64,000 nt of DNA, taken from NCBI GenBank assembly GCA_023653785.1, contig JAMKCH010072541.1, positions 24,829 through 88,828 on the forward strand, read 5' to 3'. The notes beneath the pieces were generated by a model. The model was not told the DNA's origin, ran no database searches, and was given only the letters and a program-made list of their open reading frames with translations. How positions within the stretch are numbered: position 1 is the stretch's first letter; every line of letters starts with the position of its first letter. The DNA comes from Ophioderma brevispina. Lineage: Eukaryota; Echinodermata; Ophiuroidea; Amphilepidida; Ophiodermatidae. Shown piece after piece: positions 35,600 to 47,590 of this stretch. Both the position numbers and the translations under genes were made by a program.

Positions 35600-37010
35600 T
35601 GGAACTTCATTGCAGAGGATGTTCAATTGTCTGTAGGTTTCTGTTCCACAACCACAGGTAGTGTCCTGGAATGCTTCCCGGAGCCCACTTCTGCAAAGAA
35701 ACCTTAGATCGGCTAATTGCAGTTCTCAATCTGTTGAAACATCGCCATCAGGCCCGAGGAGATAGCTCCAGGTGGAAGATGTCTCCGTTCATACCCTAGA
35801 TGTTACTTGGTGATAGCAAGTCTTTCTTTTCCACAATGCAACTCTTTAAAAGCTCCTTAGCGACTGATTCAAGAGGTTTGACTTGCCTAAGAAACTCTCC
35901 CTGGAATTTAGGTGGTTGGCAGCTGGTCTCTGCCCGGACTCGGGTGCTTAACATTAGATACTTGACAGCCACGCTCCTGCATGCCCGCTACACTGTGACA
36001 GAGTCTGATGGTCAATGTATACGTTCTCCGTTGCTGTTGGACGAATACATCTTTGATAAGTCGGCAGGGGGGAAGGAAGGCATTAAGCTGAGGTCAAGTT
36101 TATGCCATGGGTTGATCTTTCCATACAGGGCATGTTGCTCCACCAATGGGCAGACCAAGAGGAGGTTCCATTGTCGGTGGGCTGTTCCACAAACACAGAT
36201 AGTGTCCTGATATGCTTCCAAGTAGACCTCACTTCGCAAGGAAACCTTAGATCGGCCAATTAGGGTTTCAATCTGTTGAGCATCGCCATTTAAGCCCATG
36301 GGGAGTCAGGCTCCAAGTTGGGAGATGCTCATCCAGGTTCAATACCAATAGATGTTACTCCTTTAAAAACGCAGTTTAGAAACTGATTCAAACTCTGTCT
36401 GGATTTAAGGCGTGGAAAGCAGGTCTCTGTCCGGACATAGTGTGCATCACACTAGGGTACTTGGCAGCTACGCTCTTGCTGCCGCTACACTACTAACTGT
36501 TGGAGGAATTATGCTAGGATGGATGACGTTTCTCATGATTGTTATTGCGTGATCATACTTTACTATGTCGTCTTCTTGATGTGGGTCTTATAAAGAAAGA
36601 GTGCGGTCCCAACTTCTAGGTAGACAGGATTATCGCAGTGTTCCAGGGGTGGTCCAAACCAGGTTAATTTAAGCTGACGTTTGGCTCCATGGTTGCGTAG
36701 ATGGAAGCACACACCTGTTTGGACGGATTGCACATAGGGGATTCCTCGTAGTAATTAAGAGTTCATCCAAAACTTTGGAGAGTCTCTCTTCAACAAGCTG
36801 TGAAGTCTGCTTCTGCTGCGATAATTTCCAAGATCGTCTGTATAGATGAAAACGATAGGTTCCTCCACTCCTAGGTTGGTCGTTGGTGAGATGTTGAACA
36901 GGAGGTGCGAGCACACTCCCTGTGGTAGTCCATTCTTGAAGCCTACTTTATCGCTCTTCTTCGTCCTAGCTGAACAAGAACACCCGTTTGCAAGCTACCA
37001 AAACAGCTAT
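35600..37010 (-). pseudogene. Decayed non-LTR retrotransposon ORF (reverse transcriptase and C-terminal domain), C-terminus duplicated
   Basis: On the minus strand, NGLPQGVCSHLLFNI (about 36,890-36,945) is the reverse transcriptase motif before the catalytic site. IYTDD (about 36,838-36,852) is the active-site loop, with Thr where Ala is usual. VCFHLRNHGAKRQLKL then PVYLEV (about 36,625-36,715) is the thumb-side block of jockey/I-like LINEs. Further on lies a C-terminal Cys/His segment (CVCG, then LLLVCP, about 36,150-36,230). A second copy of this C-terminal segment follows at about 35,610-35,990. Stops and frame shifts are frequent and the N-terminal endonuclease is not seen. The relic sits inside the large inverted repeat. 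Family placement beyond LINE is uncertain. Confidence 0.75.
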
Positions 37011-37424
37011 ATGGTGGGGTAGTCTCAAGAGGACTGGAGTGGCAAATCCTTGTAATGAGAAACTTTGTGGAGTTGGTCGATAGTTATGTATAATGCGCGT
37101 ATGTTATGTATTGTTACTTGATAACAGATTGATAGGATTGCTACTGACTGGCAAAAATGGTAAGTCATGGGCAAAATGTGCATAAAATATTGACATAACT
37201 ACTGAAACACACTATAATTGTAGTGCAAGAAGGGATCATCAGATATTCTGTATGAAAAAATAAGTGAGTTTAAAACGATGGAAATGAGGAGTAGGATAGT
37301 AGTAGTATTCTTGTTGTCAGATTAGGAAGCAATTTCCATAACCCAGGAAAGTGGTCCACTCTGATTTTTTGTCCGGGTGGTTTGAAAGGTCGTTAGGGAT
37401 TAGACATATGAATTGCAAGTGCAA

Positions 37425-37985
37425 TAGATTAACACTTAAACTGCCCATGATTGAAACTGGCCACCATTTAAAAAGCACCTAAGTGCTGAAATGTTGGGTA
37501 ACAATGGCGGGTATTTAGGATATATGCAAATAAGGTTTATTGAATTCATTTTAATCAAACAACCTCATTTTAGCAGTTTGACCTAAAATATTTCTTTGAG
37601 TCTGGATATAGCCGAACTAGTTATGGCGCAATTCAATGGCGGCCATTTTGTTTATTCAAATTTACTTGCTTAAGTTGTCCCCTTGAAAGTCTTGCATACA
37701 TACATGTATATAGTTATATTTGAGCGATAGTGTAATTATAAACTTTAGAGTAGTGTAAAGTTCATCCATATGATACCTTGAATGTTGAAGTCAAATTATT
37801 TTCAAAATTTACGAAAATGGCGGCATTTTGGATTTTATTTGCAAATTAGGTTTAATTAAGAACGTATGTATTTGACTTCGGTGGTTGTCCATATAAACAT
37901 CTCATGTTAGAGGTTTTACCAAAATAATCCTTCTACAAGGGTATGGCTTAAACCAGTTATGGAGCAATTGGCTGTCTCTAACCCA
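37425..37985 (-). repeat. Right arm of large inverted repeat
   Basis: The reverse complement aligns with 33,050-33,950, lacking about 300 bases of one sub-block. ATGGCGG-type motifs fall near 37,504, 37,635 and 37,817. The arms enclose about 3.5 kb. Confidence 0.75.
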
Positions 37986-38448
37986 AGACCCTTATTTTTC
38001 CAGTCCTCGTCACTGAATGCCCCTGGGGTTGGAAGCGCGAGCCATACCCCCACATCCATTTTCATATGGGGGGGGGGAGAACTCGGCCCCTGGCCTCAGT
38101 ATTCTCCTTAAAATAATGGTATCGCTTGGTCTTCAAATCATCGTAGAGAGTGTACTGGTGTAACAAAATCCCAATTTATTCTCTAATTCAAAGGAATTGT
38201 AAAGTTTTTGCAATTATTATACAACTAATTATGAACCATGCACCTACACCCGATCTCTAAAATGTAATTTGGGGTCAATTCATAGTTCTCATATGGAAGG
38301 GCTCCTGGGAAAGTTGTTGTTCATTGGTGGTGCAATGTGTGTGTGGGGGCACTATGGCACATCTATACACTCTAAATGATCTAGTCAAATTGACTGATAC
38401 CAAGTAAAAATCTGAGTCACTAGGTAAATCTAGTCAAAAAAATTTTAA

Positions 38449-38794
38449 AGGGGCATTTCGTGATCCACAACCTAGTCCCCCCGACTTACCTAAAAAAAAG
38501 TTGAGCTTTAATATCTCTGAACCCGTTAGCGTAAGTTAATATCAGGCCACATGGACCTAATTTTACGTGCAATTCGGTCGTCTATCTGTAAGAAATTCGC
38601 AATTGGTATTTTCTGTCCGTAAAGGACAGAAATCGACACCACATGGCCTATGGGACGTATGGAATACAAGCAATGCACATAACACAAAACACGAAAGATT
38701 GGGATCAACTTAAACGTTGTGAATAAGTTTTTTCAAGGCTATCTAGTGAACAATAAATAAACAGAAGGTTGCTTGTGAATCACGAAATGCACCT
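38449..38794 (+). mobile_element. TTAA element, family A
   Basis: TTAA flanks at 38,445-38,448 and 38,795-38,798. Ends AGGGGCATTTCGTGATCCAC and GTGAATCACGAAATGCACCT are near-perfect inverted repeats. It sits within a repeated AATCTAGT context. The interior matches 4,541 and 54,731 in part. Confidence 0.85.
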
Positions 38795-38798
38795 TTAA

Positions 38799-41139
38799 CT
38801 AGATTTTTCTGTCTTTGTTAAATATCATAAAATTGGATGACTCTGATACAACAATAACTAATGTAATGCATTCACAGGATAAAGTCATAATGTAATTTTG
38901 TTTTGTTAACCATATACATTAATTTCTTCCCATTTCAACTAGAATCTAGTGAAGTCATATTTTTACACGCGGTAAAGGCGACATAGGTGTTTTTAGGTAT
39001 AGATTTCCTATTGTGTCTTTATGATGTCTTTTCATCTGGAGAAGAAATTTTCACTTAAACACGGACAAATGATGATGCATGCAGAAGAAACACAACAAGA
39101 TAATCACAGGGTTGGCCTACTGATCATTTATGCATATCGGCCATTGGATTTTGACCAATTTCCTACATTTTGGGAATTTGAACCAAAGATGCATTTGTCT
39201 TCAATTTATAATTTAAATTAATCCTTAGCCAATTATCTTTCATTAAAAAAATGTCAATGGCTTGTCTTCCACCTAATTTCTTCGGGCTGACTATTTTTGA
39301 AGCACCTAAAAACAATAGCTTAACGGCCGCCATCTGGATTTCAGCCAAATTTTTGTCATATTTGCCAGTTTTGTTGCATTTTGAAACCATGGAGGAAATA
39401 TGTTCTTCAAATTTTCAGCCCAAAGTAATTCTGTGACCATAATCTTCATAACTACAAGTAAATGATTGTCTTCGCTTAGTTATAATTGGAATAAATGACG
39501 AGCCGTCTATGTAACGAAAAACCCATGTGTAATTACTTTCAAATTTTGAGATGTCAGCCCCACACTTTCAAAAGCTGGAGGGCTATGCCTCCAGTTAGGC
39601 CACACCACCCCACAATATATGGCACAGTCTAAATTGTATTTTGTATAAACCCCACACTGCAATTGACAAATTTTACAATCCAATATTCAAAGAGAAATTC
39701 AATCTAAGGGGTTGACGTGTTAGTGATACAGCTCGAGAAAATTTTTCCATGAATTCACTATATGTTATTTAAAAACACGGCTAAGTAAGAATCTGAAATA
39801 AAAAAATGGGGTCACAAACTTGTTTTTGAGCCCAAAACAAAAAAGGTTGTTGTCACTTTTTTAATCAAGCAAGTCTCTGGGAAAAGTCAAAATTGACGTT
39901 TGGAGCGGCCTACAAAAGAAAAACTTCTCGATAATAAAATTTTGTAATTTCTAAATTATGTGAGGTCCAATTGTCGTTCTTCAAAAATTTTGAAATAAAA
40001 AATGAGGTCACCGACTTATTTTTCCATTACATGCCGAAAGCCCCCACTGAAATGGACACTTTTTTTAAAATTGGGCGTCGTATTGGGCGGCAAGAAAACT
40101 CCGCGGCCCACACAATCGGCACGCAGCAAAGCAGGACCGCAGGCGTAGAGATTGCGCGCCGATTGTAATTAACGCCACAAAACGCACAAGTGATATTGGT
40201 ATTCGCGGCATGCTACCTTCAGCAGCTCAAACCTAAAACTCTTCCATTGTCGAGACTGGGCTCTAACAGAATGCTGAGGTGTTTGTAAAGCAGCTTGCCG
40301 CGTAAACAAAATTACACGTCAAACCTTTAATTATGCAAGAATCTGGTGTATTTGTTGCTATCATGAAAAAATTCTTAATAATATCTTGGTTAAGTTATGT
40401 TATTCTGTTTTGCTGGAGAAAAAATGGAAAAGAATGTGGACCACTGAACGTGGGATAACCAAAAAACTTAAACCAAATAAATAAAAAAATAAATAAAAAT
40501 GTATGCATTCCCAAAAGAGTGAACAGGGCTGCACTCAAAAAAGAATGAAACTCTTCTATCTTGAACGGTGGAAAGTAACAATTTTGGTTCATGTTGAACA
40601 ACATTTATATTTTGGTTGATTTTTTTTTAATCATAAATTACTAAGAGAGTTTTTAAATTCATTTTGTAAAAGTCAAAAAGTAAATTTGACCAAAAGAATA
40701 TGCTTTGATAATTGTGTATATCCCTTTATTAAAATTGGCCGCATCAAATTAATAAAAAATTCTACCCAATGGATAATTTGTACTCAATGAATGATCCTCT
40801 CAAGATCAAATATTTCGGATGGGCTTATCAAAAACACAATATGAAATATTGATCAACTTCACTACTGATTTAAAGCTGAACTTTAACCTGAATCAATTTG
40901 TGTTTTAACAGTGCAATTCCTAACTCAATAATGTAAAAAAAACGCCGATTTTCACTGCATTTGGTGTGAAACTGGCAAAAACCATCGTCTTTGTTCGTTT
41001 GTTTATCAAAATTTTTCTCTCGTCCTATAGATGTACGGCACAGATTGTGACAGTAACCTTTTATTAAAAACCGCTTTTTACAAATTGCCAGAAAAATGAC
41101 AAGCAAATAAAACTTGGTCACACTTGTTTGTTTCTGAGT
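38799..41139. other. No gene recognised
   Basis: Mostly unique AT-rich sequence with short frames on both strands. A GC-rich patch at about 40,075-40,170 has a 65-codon frame without known motifs. A CACTCTTTT-type fragment occurs near 40,514-40,560. Confidence 0.4.
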
Positions 41140-41145
41140 GAAACA

Positions 41146-41289
41146 ATGTCGGCATGCAGCCTGCTTTTGAGTATTGATGGTTGGAGATGGAAGATGATGA
41201 CAATGATGATGGCCATGAAGAAAATGAAAGGCTGTAGCAAGAAAAGATTCACTCTGAACTTGGTGGTGCCTTATGCAAACTCGAAACAG
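41146..41289 (+). CDS. Candidate 5' coding exon (weak)
   Basis: An ATG with A at -3 opens a 48-codon frame (starting MSACSLLLSIDGWRWK) that runs without a stop into a strong donor, CAG|GTATGT, at 41,287-41,295. The frame continues only a few codons into the intron. The peptide is Met- and Lys-rich in the middle and ends PYANSKQ. It shows no recognisable domain and no clear signal peptide. It ends in phase 0, so it cannot join the transmembrane exon at 54,024 directly. It could belong to that gene through other exons, to another gene, or be chance. Confidence 0.2.
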
Positions 41290-41640
41290 GTATGTATGGA
41301 GTAATTTTTAGTCACGGATGCACTGTAATATGATAGAATGATGTGTTCATTCCAATTATGCAACTCATATTGTTGTGTACTTGTAACATCATTCGTGATT
41401 AAGAGCATGAAGATGTTAGCTGTGAAGTGGTTCCATAATTATCTATGGGTTAGAATATTGGCTATACATATTTGTACATTATGCTAGTTATGAAAAAAAA
41501 AAAAAGTTGTTAGTATGTGTATATGAGGCGCTTATGTACTATTGTAATTTTACCTGTCCATTTTAACGACTATTTTTCTTGTTGTTGTTTTTTTTTTTTT
41601 TTTATATATGAAATAGACAAAGATACAATTATACATTTAA

Positions 41641-41981
41641 AGGTGCAAACGAGAGGATTTACCATATCAGGTGTCCCTAAAAGTAAAAAAGTTTATTTTT
41701 GAGATCATGTAAAGGCTTTCATCAAAAAGATTCCCATCTGAAAGGAATTAAGCTGAAAAAATGTTCTGTGGTACAAAAAATTGTGACATTATTGTATAGG
41801 GCCAATTACAAAATTCATCCTGTTGGTTTACATTGAATTAGGAGCAAATCAAAATTCACTTTTTTCTCTCGTTAAGACATTTCTGTTAGGCATAATACAA
41901 GTAAGAAATCTTTTGATGGGTAAATCTATATAAATATATATGACACAATATCGTTGCCTCAAAAATCTCTTGTTTGCACCT
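41641..41981 (+). mobile_element. TTAA element, family F, complete
   Basis: TTAA flanks at 41,637-41,640 and 41,982-41,985. Ends AGGTGCAAACGAGAGGATTT and AAATCTCTTGTTTGCACCT are inverted repeats. It is preceded by a T-run at about 41,588-41,603. Confidence 0.8.
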
Positions 41982-42288
41982 TTAAAAATGCAGATTACTT
42001 GTAGAGCTAAATTAAATAAAATCAATGCATGATGCAATTGTTGTGTAATCTGATGCAAGCAGTGGGATATACCCATCTCTCTTTGGAAGCAATTGGGTCA
42101 AACTCCACTAATGGTGCTGTAGGGGGATAGTTCCCTCCTCTACAGTGAATCATTACCTTTCCAACATTGAGTAATGATGGCACCATATTTAAATTATGAG
42201 AATTGTGATGTGACAACTTATTGATCCTGGAGCAACGTGTCATCCCTTCTCTCTTCCCTCTTCACAGATATGGCATACCGTATACGAA

Positions 42289-42771
42289 CACTGTTAAAAA
42301 ATTTCGGTATTATATTAACAGACATCAATTTTAAGGAAAATGTTTCCTAAATTCACTAAAAAACAAAAAAAAATGTATAAGACATCCAATTTCAACTCTT
42401 TGAATGTGATAAAATTATGTCTAAATTTGAATTTTGGAGTAGTTTAGGGTTTTTTATATTACGAGCATGATAGAAAAAAAAATCACATAAAACAAAAATG
42501 AAAACTTGTTTAATTTACAGAACATACCACCATTCTGGAAGCAAAATTTCCAGAATTCTGTATTTTAAAAAAATTACGGATAATTATATTTTGAAATACG
42601 CAAGTTTTAGTAAGATGAGGCAAATTTTCGTAAAAATGCTGAAAAAGCTACCCATTTCTAAGAATTGTGATTTCACCATATTGTTCAAATTAATATTGCA
42701 AAAACAAAAAAATTATGGAAATTTTGCTGCCAGAACGTTCATAAAAATTTACAGAAAATATGTTAACAGTG
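42289..42771. mobile_element. Possible element with CACTGTTAA ends
   Basis: CACTGTTAA at 42,289 and TTAACAGTG ending at 42,771 form short inverted repeats around an AT-rich body. No second copy is seen, so the call is tentative. Confidence 0.3.
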
Positions 42772-44657
42772 AAGGGTATGATATCACTCTACCCAATCCT
42801 TCGATAATGACGCTTGTGGCAGCTGAAAATAAAAATCAAGGGGGGACTCACACAGCTTATTAAAGATCATGTTCGAATGTTTACAACTTACATCATTGTT
42901 ATATACGGTTTCTTATTTGTCTATGCTATATATTCATGTTTGTCTATACTGTTTACATATTGTTCTATACTGTTCGACATAATTGTTTGTCAATATTGTT
43001 CAAATGATTGTTCTGACTATTTTGCATCTTTTTCCATACTATTTTTTTTTTCGTACTGAAGTGCATATCTGATTCCTGTACAGCTCCTCCACAAGTCATT
43101 GGCAGTAGACCAATGCTACCACTAGTCCTATGCCACCTCAATATCAATTCATATTCATGTAAATCAGGATTTACCTTAAGGAAACATCACCCTTAAGAGT
43201 CTGCCTACAAAATAGGACTTGGACGGGGCAAGTTTCTCCATGTCAAATATTAAAGTCCTTGACAATGCTATCCACAGGTGGCAGAAGTGGGGGGGGCATG
43301 TGTCCCGCCCCTTTTTCCTGACTGGGTGGGGGGTGGGCCGTGGCCCCTCCACTTTTAACTGATTTAAATCATTAGACCCGATCCCATTAAATTGGCAAAC
43401 AAAGTAAATGAAACCCACATTGAGGCATTCAACAAAATTAAAGTCAGAACTCTGTTGGACTCTGCTCTGCTGTTTGGGAATAAAACCAATATTAATGAAG
43501 TTTTATAAATAGACGTAACAAGTTTTCATTACGGTGGGGGGGGTGGGCAGGGGATGGATAATGTTGCATTCTTATGAAGAATATCAATATAATTCGACCA
43601 ACATATTTTTTTTTAAGAGACTTTCATTTGGTCCTTTGAAAGTCCTATATTGAATGGAGTGACCCTGTAGAATGAGACATTTCGTGCTCCACAGCATTGT
43701 GTATAGATTTGCCTACAAATATTTAATCTTCTATCATTTGAACCATTAGGCTTAATAGAATTGCATGAGTGCCAATTTGATGTATACATTCTATCGTCTC
43801 TGCGGAAATTTGTAATTTGCATTTCTGGTTCCTATAATGACGAAATTACGCACATGTTGCCATGGAAACTGTTGATACAATCATTTTGCTCATAAAAAAA
43901 ACACCCTATCAAAAATCCCGAAATTTTCAAAATAGGCTTTTCTTAGATTTCTAGTGCACATGGGTGCAAAATAAGGGGACTGGGATGGGTTGGGGGGGGT
44001 TAGTTTTAAGGGCCATCAAATTACCTTCAAATTGCAATTCAGTACAATTGGAAAAGGCATCAAGGCAATTTTTCAACCTGGGAAGGGCTTTGGCATTTTT
44101 TTTAGTAAAAAATAACCAATAAATGCCAATACAGCATAATGTTTATGGCAAAAGGAAAACTTATGTTTTAGAGTTCTTGGTACTTCTTCGGCATAATTAC
44201 ATGGAGTTGCAATACCGAAGAAGATCTACCAAAAAAATCAGATGTGGTGGCGCCCATAGCACGCCACGATTCCCAGTGCGTTTGGGCTTTTAAACTGCTC
44301 AATCTGGATTAAAAACATTCAGGAGTCAGTTTAAAACGTGTACATTTGCAGAGAGATACTGAATTTTTCCCACGTCGAGAAATTATTATGAACAACTTAG
44401 CTTGCAATAATTACATTTTGGGAGTTGCAATGCGTGTCGGTTTAGATAAAATCCCTGAATGCACCTTTAATCTGGTGTAACAAAGAAATCCTTTGGCAAA
44501 TGCACTCGATGAATACAGTAGGGGGAATGTAAAGTAAATGGAGCGGACCGACTACATCTCTTTTAAAATGAATTGGGCCAGACTCAACCATAATGTTGCT
44601 AAGGGTACCTACAACTCCTCCAAACAAATTAAGCTTGTTTGTCCTCCCAACATTGAA
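42772..44657. other. No gene recognised; small hairpins
   Basis: Contains a hairpin with CTTCTTCGG / CCGAAGAAG arms (44,186-44,225) and a lone TTAA-element end, GAATGCACCT then TTAA, at about 44,457-44,470. The rest is unassigned. Confidence 0.35.
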
Positions 44658-44660
44658 TAA

Positions 44661-45800
44661 AGCCCGGGTTGGTACTTCACGCGATTTTTCAGCTGCTGAA
44701 TCGCCGCGATTTTCCCCGAATCGCAGCGATTTCACGCCATCCATTAGAGATTTCTCTCGTTGTTGTAAGCTGGAAAAAAATGTGCCCGCGAAACCTCAGT
44801 ATTGCCAGTGTTAGTGCAAGACGGGGCTCTGTTGCGCCTATTTAGGGCTTGTGCGTTATATTCACGGCAATGATTCCAACTCGCAAGTTAGTACCCAAAG
44901 GGTATAAAGAAATACGTACACGTAAAAGGGATTTGGATAAAGTGATTTATTTTAGCATTTTTTTTATTTCAAGAATAGGTTGGCCCGCAGTTTTCCGCGA
45001 AAATATCACATGCACGTTGAGGCAGGTTGGGGTAAAATATCGAATAGAATTGCATTTGCTATGCAGATGGTTACTCACGTGCTAGATCCTATGATTTTCA
45101 TTGCTTTGACAGTGATTAATAGGTTTAATATCATTGTGTGTGCTTTTGCTTCGACGGCCATTTTAATATTTCGCTCTGCAAGTAAATTAACCCAATTAGG
45201 AATGTTTAAGTCTGGTACGACAATAGCGACCCAGTAGGCCTTCTTTTTATCGTATCCAAACACAATGGTTGGCAAATATGATCCAGCCACGGAGAGGAAG
45301 TGGTACCCAAAAACTCTGGACCATAGGCCTAAAAATATGAACTATAGCCCTCAAAATTTAGTAAGGTGGAGGATATCGCCTCCCACGAATTCTTTTTTTA
45401 AGATTATCCTTGTAGTCGGATCTTTTGGTCATTGTGGTGGGGGTATTTTGCCACCTCCTCTATAGTGCATCTATTTGATCGTCACTAAGATTCGCCATGA
45501 TGCATGTGCATTTTTACCAATTCGCATTTGGGGGATGTGACCTTGGACTGCACTCACATGGGCCAAATGAAGACCTCCGATTGGATGAACGTAAAAAAGT
45601 CGTCAGCGAGAATCGCAAAAGTTAAACTCATGTTAAATTCAGCGCTTCCCGCTGAACTCGTCTCGGCTGTCCCGCTGGCGGGAAAAATCTGGAATCGCCG
45701 CGGGTCTCGCTGACTTGCGCGCTAATCGCGACCTTCGCGGACAAAAAATCGCTGAGATTTCACGCAGCGTGAACAAATCGCGTGAGTATCAACCGGGCCT
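44661..45800. mobile_element. Harbinger-like element with TAA duplication
   Basis: TAA (44,658-44,660) then AGCCCGGGTTGGTACTTCAC at the left. GTGAGTATCAACCGGGCCT then TAA (45,801-45,803) at the right. The ends are inverted repeats with one-base slips. Both termini are CpG-rich with repeated CGCGATTT and AATCGC motifs. The 3-bp TAA duplication and the MADF-like relic inside point to PIF/Harbinger. No DDE transposase frame is seen in this 1.14-kb copy. Confidence 0.6.
45340..45498 (-). pseudogene. MADF-like domain relic in Harbinger-like element
   Basis: Reading from an ATG at 45,498 on the minus strand (MANLSDDQIDAL), with a frameshift, gives EEVAKYPHHNDQKIRLQG. After two stops it continues KKNSWEAISSTL. 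The pattern EEV.KYP ... W..I resembles the start and middle of a MADF DNA-binding domain, which Harbinger elements often carry in their second protein. It is broken by stops. An open frame at 45,075-45,290 (minus) may be its continuation. Confidence 0.35.
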
Positions 45801-45884
45801 TAATGCAGGTACCCCTTTAGGGGACATGGTTTTAGAGAGGGTTGGGCATGCATGACCCTGATGGAATTCAGGCCGTCATTGGAA

Positions 45885-47230
45885 TAAAGTGCAGTTCTAA
45901 TGGAATAAACTCAAGTCTTTTGGAAAAAGCTTGTCAGTCTGACAGAATAAACTGACAGTCTTTATGAAATAACAGTGCGTCCTAACAGATAAAACTGCAG
46001 TCTTTATGGAATAAAGTGCAGTCTTGGACAGAATAAACTGCAGTCTTATGGAATAACGTGCAGTCCTAACAGAAATAAAAATGCAGTCTTTATGGAATAA
46101 AGTGCTTTACGTCTGACAGAATAAACTGCAGTCTTTATGGAATAACGTGCAGTATTGACAGAATAAACTGCAGTCTTTAGGAATACGTGCAGTCTAACAG
46201 ATAAAACTGCAGTACTTTATGGAATAAGTGCCGTATGACAGAATAAACAGCAGTCTTTTGGAATAAAGTGCAGTCCTAACCGAATACACTGCGTCTTTAT
46301 GGAATAAAGGCAGTCTTGACAGGAATATTATAAAAAGCAGTCTTTATGGAATAACGTGCAGTCCTAACCTACAGAATAAACTGCAGTCTTTATGGAATAC
46401 CTGCAGTCCGAACAGAATCAACTCAGTCTGTATGGAATAAAGTGCAGTCTTGACAGAAGAAACTGCAGTCTTATGGAATACACGTGAAGTCCTAACGAAT
46501 AAAAATGCAGTCTTTATGGATAAAGTGCAGTCGTGACAGAAAAACAGCAGTCTTTATGGAATAACGTGCAGTCTAACAGAATAAACTGCAGTCTTTATGG
46601 AATAAAGTGCAGTCTTGACAGAATAAACTACAGTCTTGAGGAAATAAGTGCAGTACTAACAGAATAAACTGCAGCTTATGGAATAAAGGCAGTCTTGACA
46701 GACGACAGAGTCTTGACAGAATAAACAGCAGCCTTTATGGAATAACGTGCAGTCCTAACAGCATAAACTGCAGTTTATTGGAATAGTGGCAGTCCTAACA
46801 GAATAAAATCCAGTCATTTATGGAATACGGGAAGTCCTAACAGAATAAACTCCAGTCTTTATGGAATAAAGTGCAAGCTTGACAGATAAAACTGCAGTCT
46901 TTATGGAATAACGTGCAGTCCTAACAGAATAAACTCCAGTCTGTATGGAATAAAGTGCAGTCTTGACAGAAAAACAGCAGTTCTGTATGGAATACGTGCC
47001 GTCCTAACAGAATAAATGCAGTTTATGGAATTAACGTGCAAGTCCTAACAGAATAACTCCCGTCTTTAGGGAAAACGTGGTCCTACAGAATATAAACTTC
47101 AGGCTTTAGGAATAAAGTGCAAGCTTGACAGAATAAACGGCAGTTTATGAATAAAGTGCAGTCTAACAGACAAACTCCAGTTCTTTATGGAATAAAGGGC
47201 AGTTTGACAGGAATATAAACTGCAGTCTTT
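45885..47230 (+). repeat. 42-bp minisatellite made of two 21-bp halves
   Basis: About 30 units alternate CAGTCTTTATGGAATAAAGTG and CAGTCTTGACAGAATAAACTG, with variants GCAGTCCTAACAG and AATAACGTG. Each half carries the same CAGT...GAATAAA core, so the unit arose by duplication and divergence. Many units miss one or two bases. A family I element follows directly. Confidence 0.95.
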
Positions 47231-47586
47231 AGAAGAGCCAGAGGAGATTTTCAGAAAGAAGTGCCCCAATTTTTCGAACCAGGTGTTTGCAGGTTTGGAC
47301 TGCTGCTTACCAATTGTATTAGATCACAACTGAAGTCATTAAGCCAGATACTTCGTCTTATGTAAAATTTGATGATTTAGTATTTCTGTCGGCCACGACC
47401 GAAAGTCAAAGCACAGGTGTCTATGGGGACAACAATTACCAATAGTCGGCAAGTTCAAAACAAGTTGCGTTTCTTTGTAACTTGTTTGTCCAATAACCTT
47501 CAGAACGATTCTTGGTAGGGGTCTTACACGATCATGTCAATTTGAGAGAAATTCGTATCCTAAACAAAATCTCCTCATCGTCACTT
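47231..47586 (-). mobile_element. TTAA element, family I, reverse
   Basis: Left end GAGCCAGAGGAGATTTTC, right end AAATCTCCTCATCGTCACT then TTAA at 47,587-47,590. The left TTAA is lost where it joins the minisatellite. An internal CTGTCGGCCACGACCG is a damaged form of the family palindrome. Confidence 0.7.
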
Positions 47587-47590
47587 TAAG

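Noticed and set aside
45885..47230. CRISPR-like array
   Set aside because: The units are continuous with no unique spacers and the genome is eukaryotic; it is a minisatellite.
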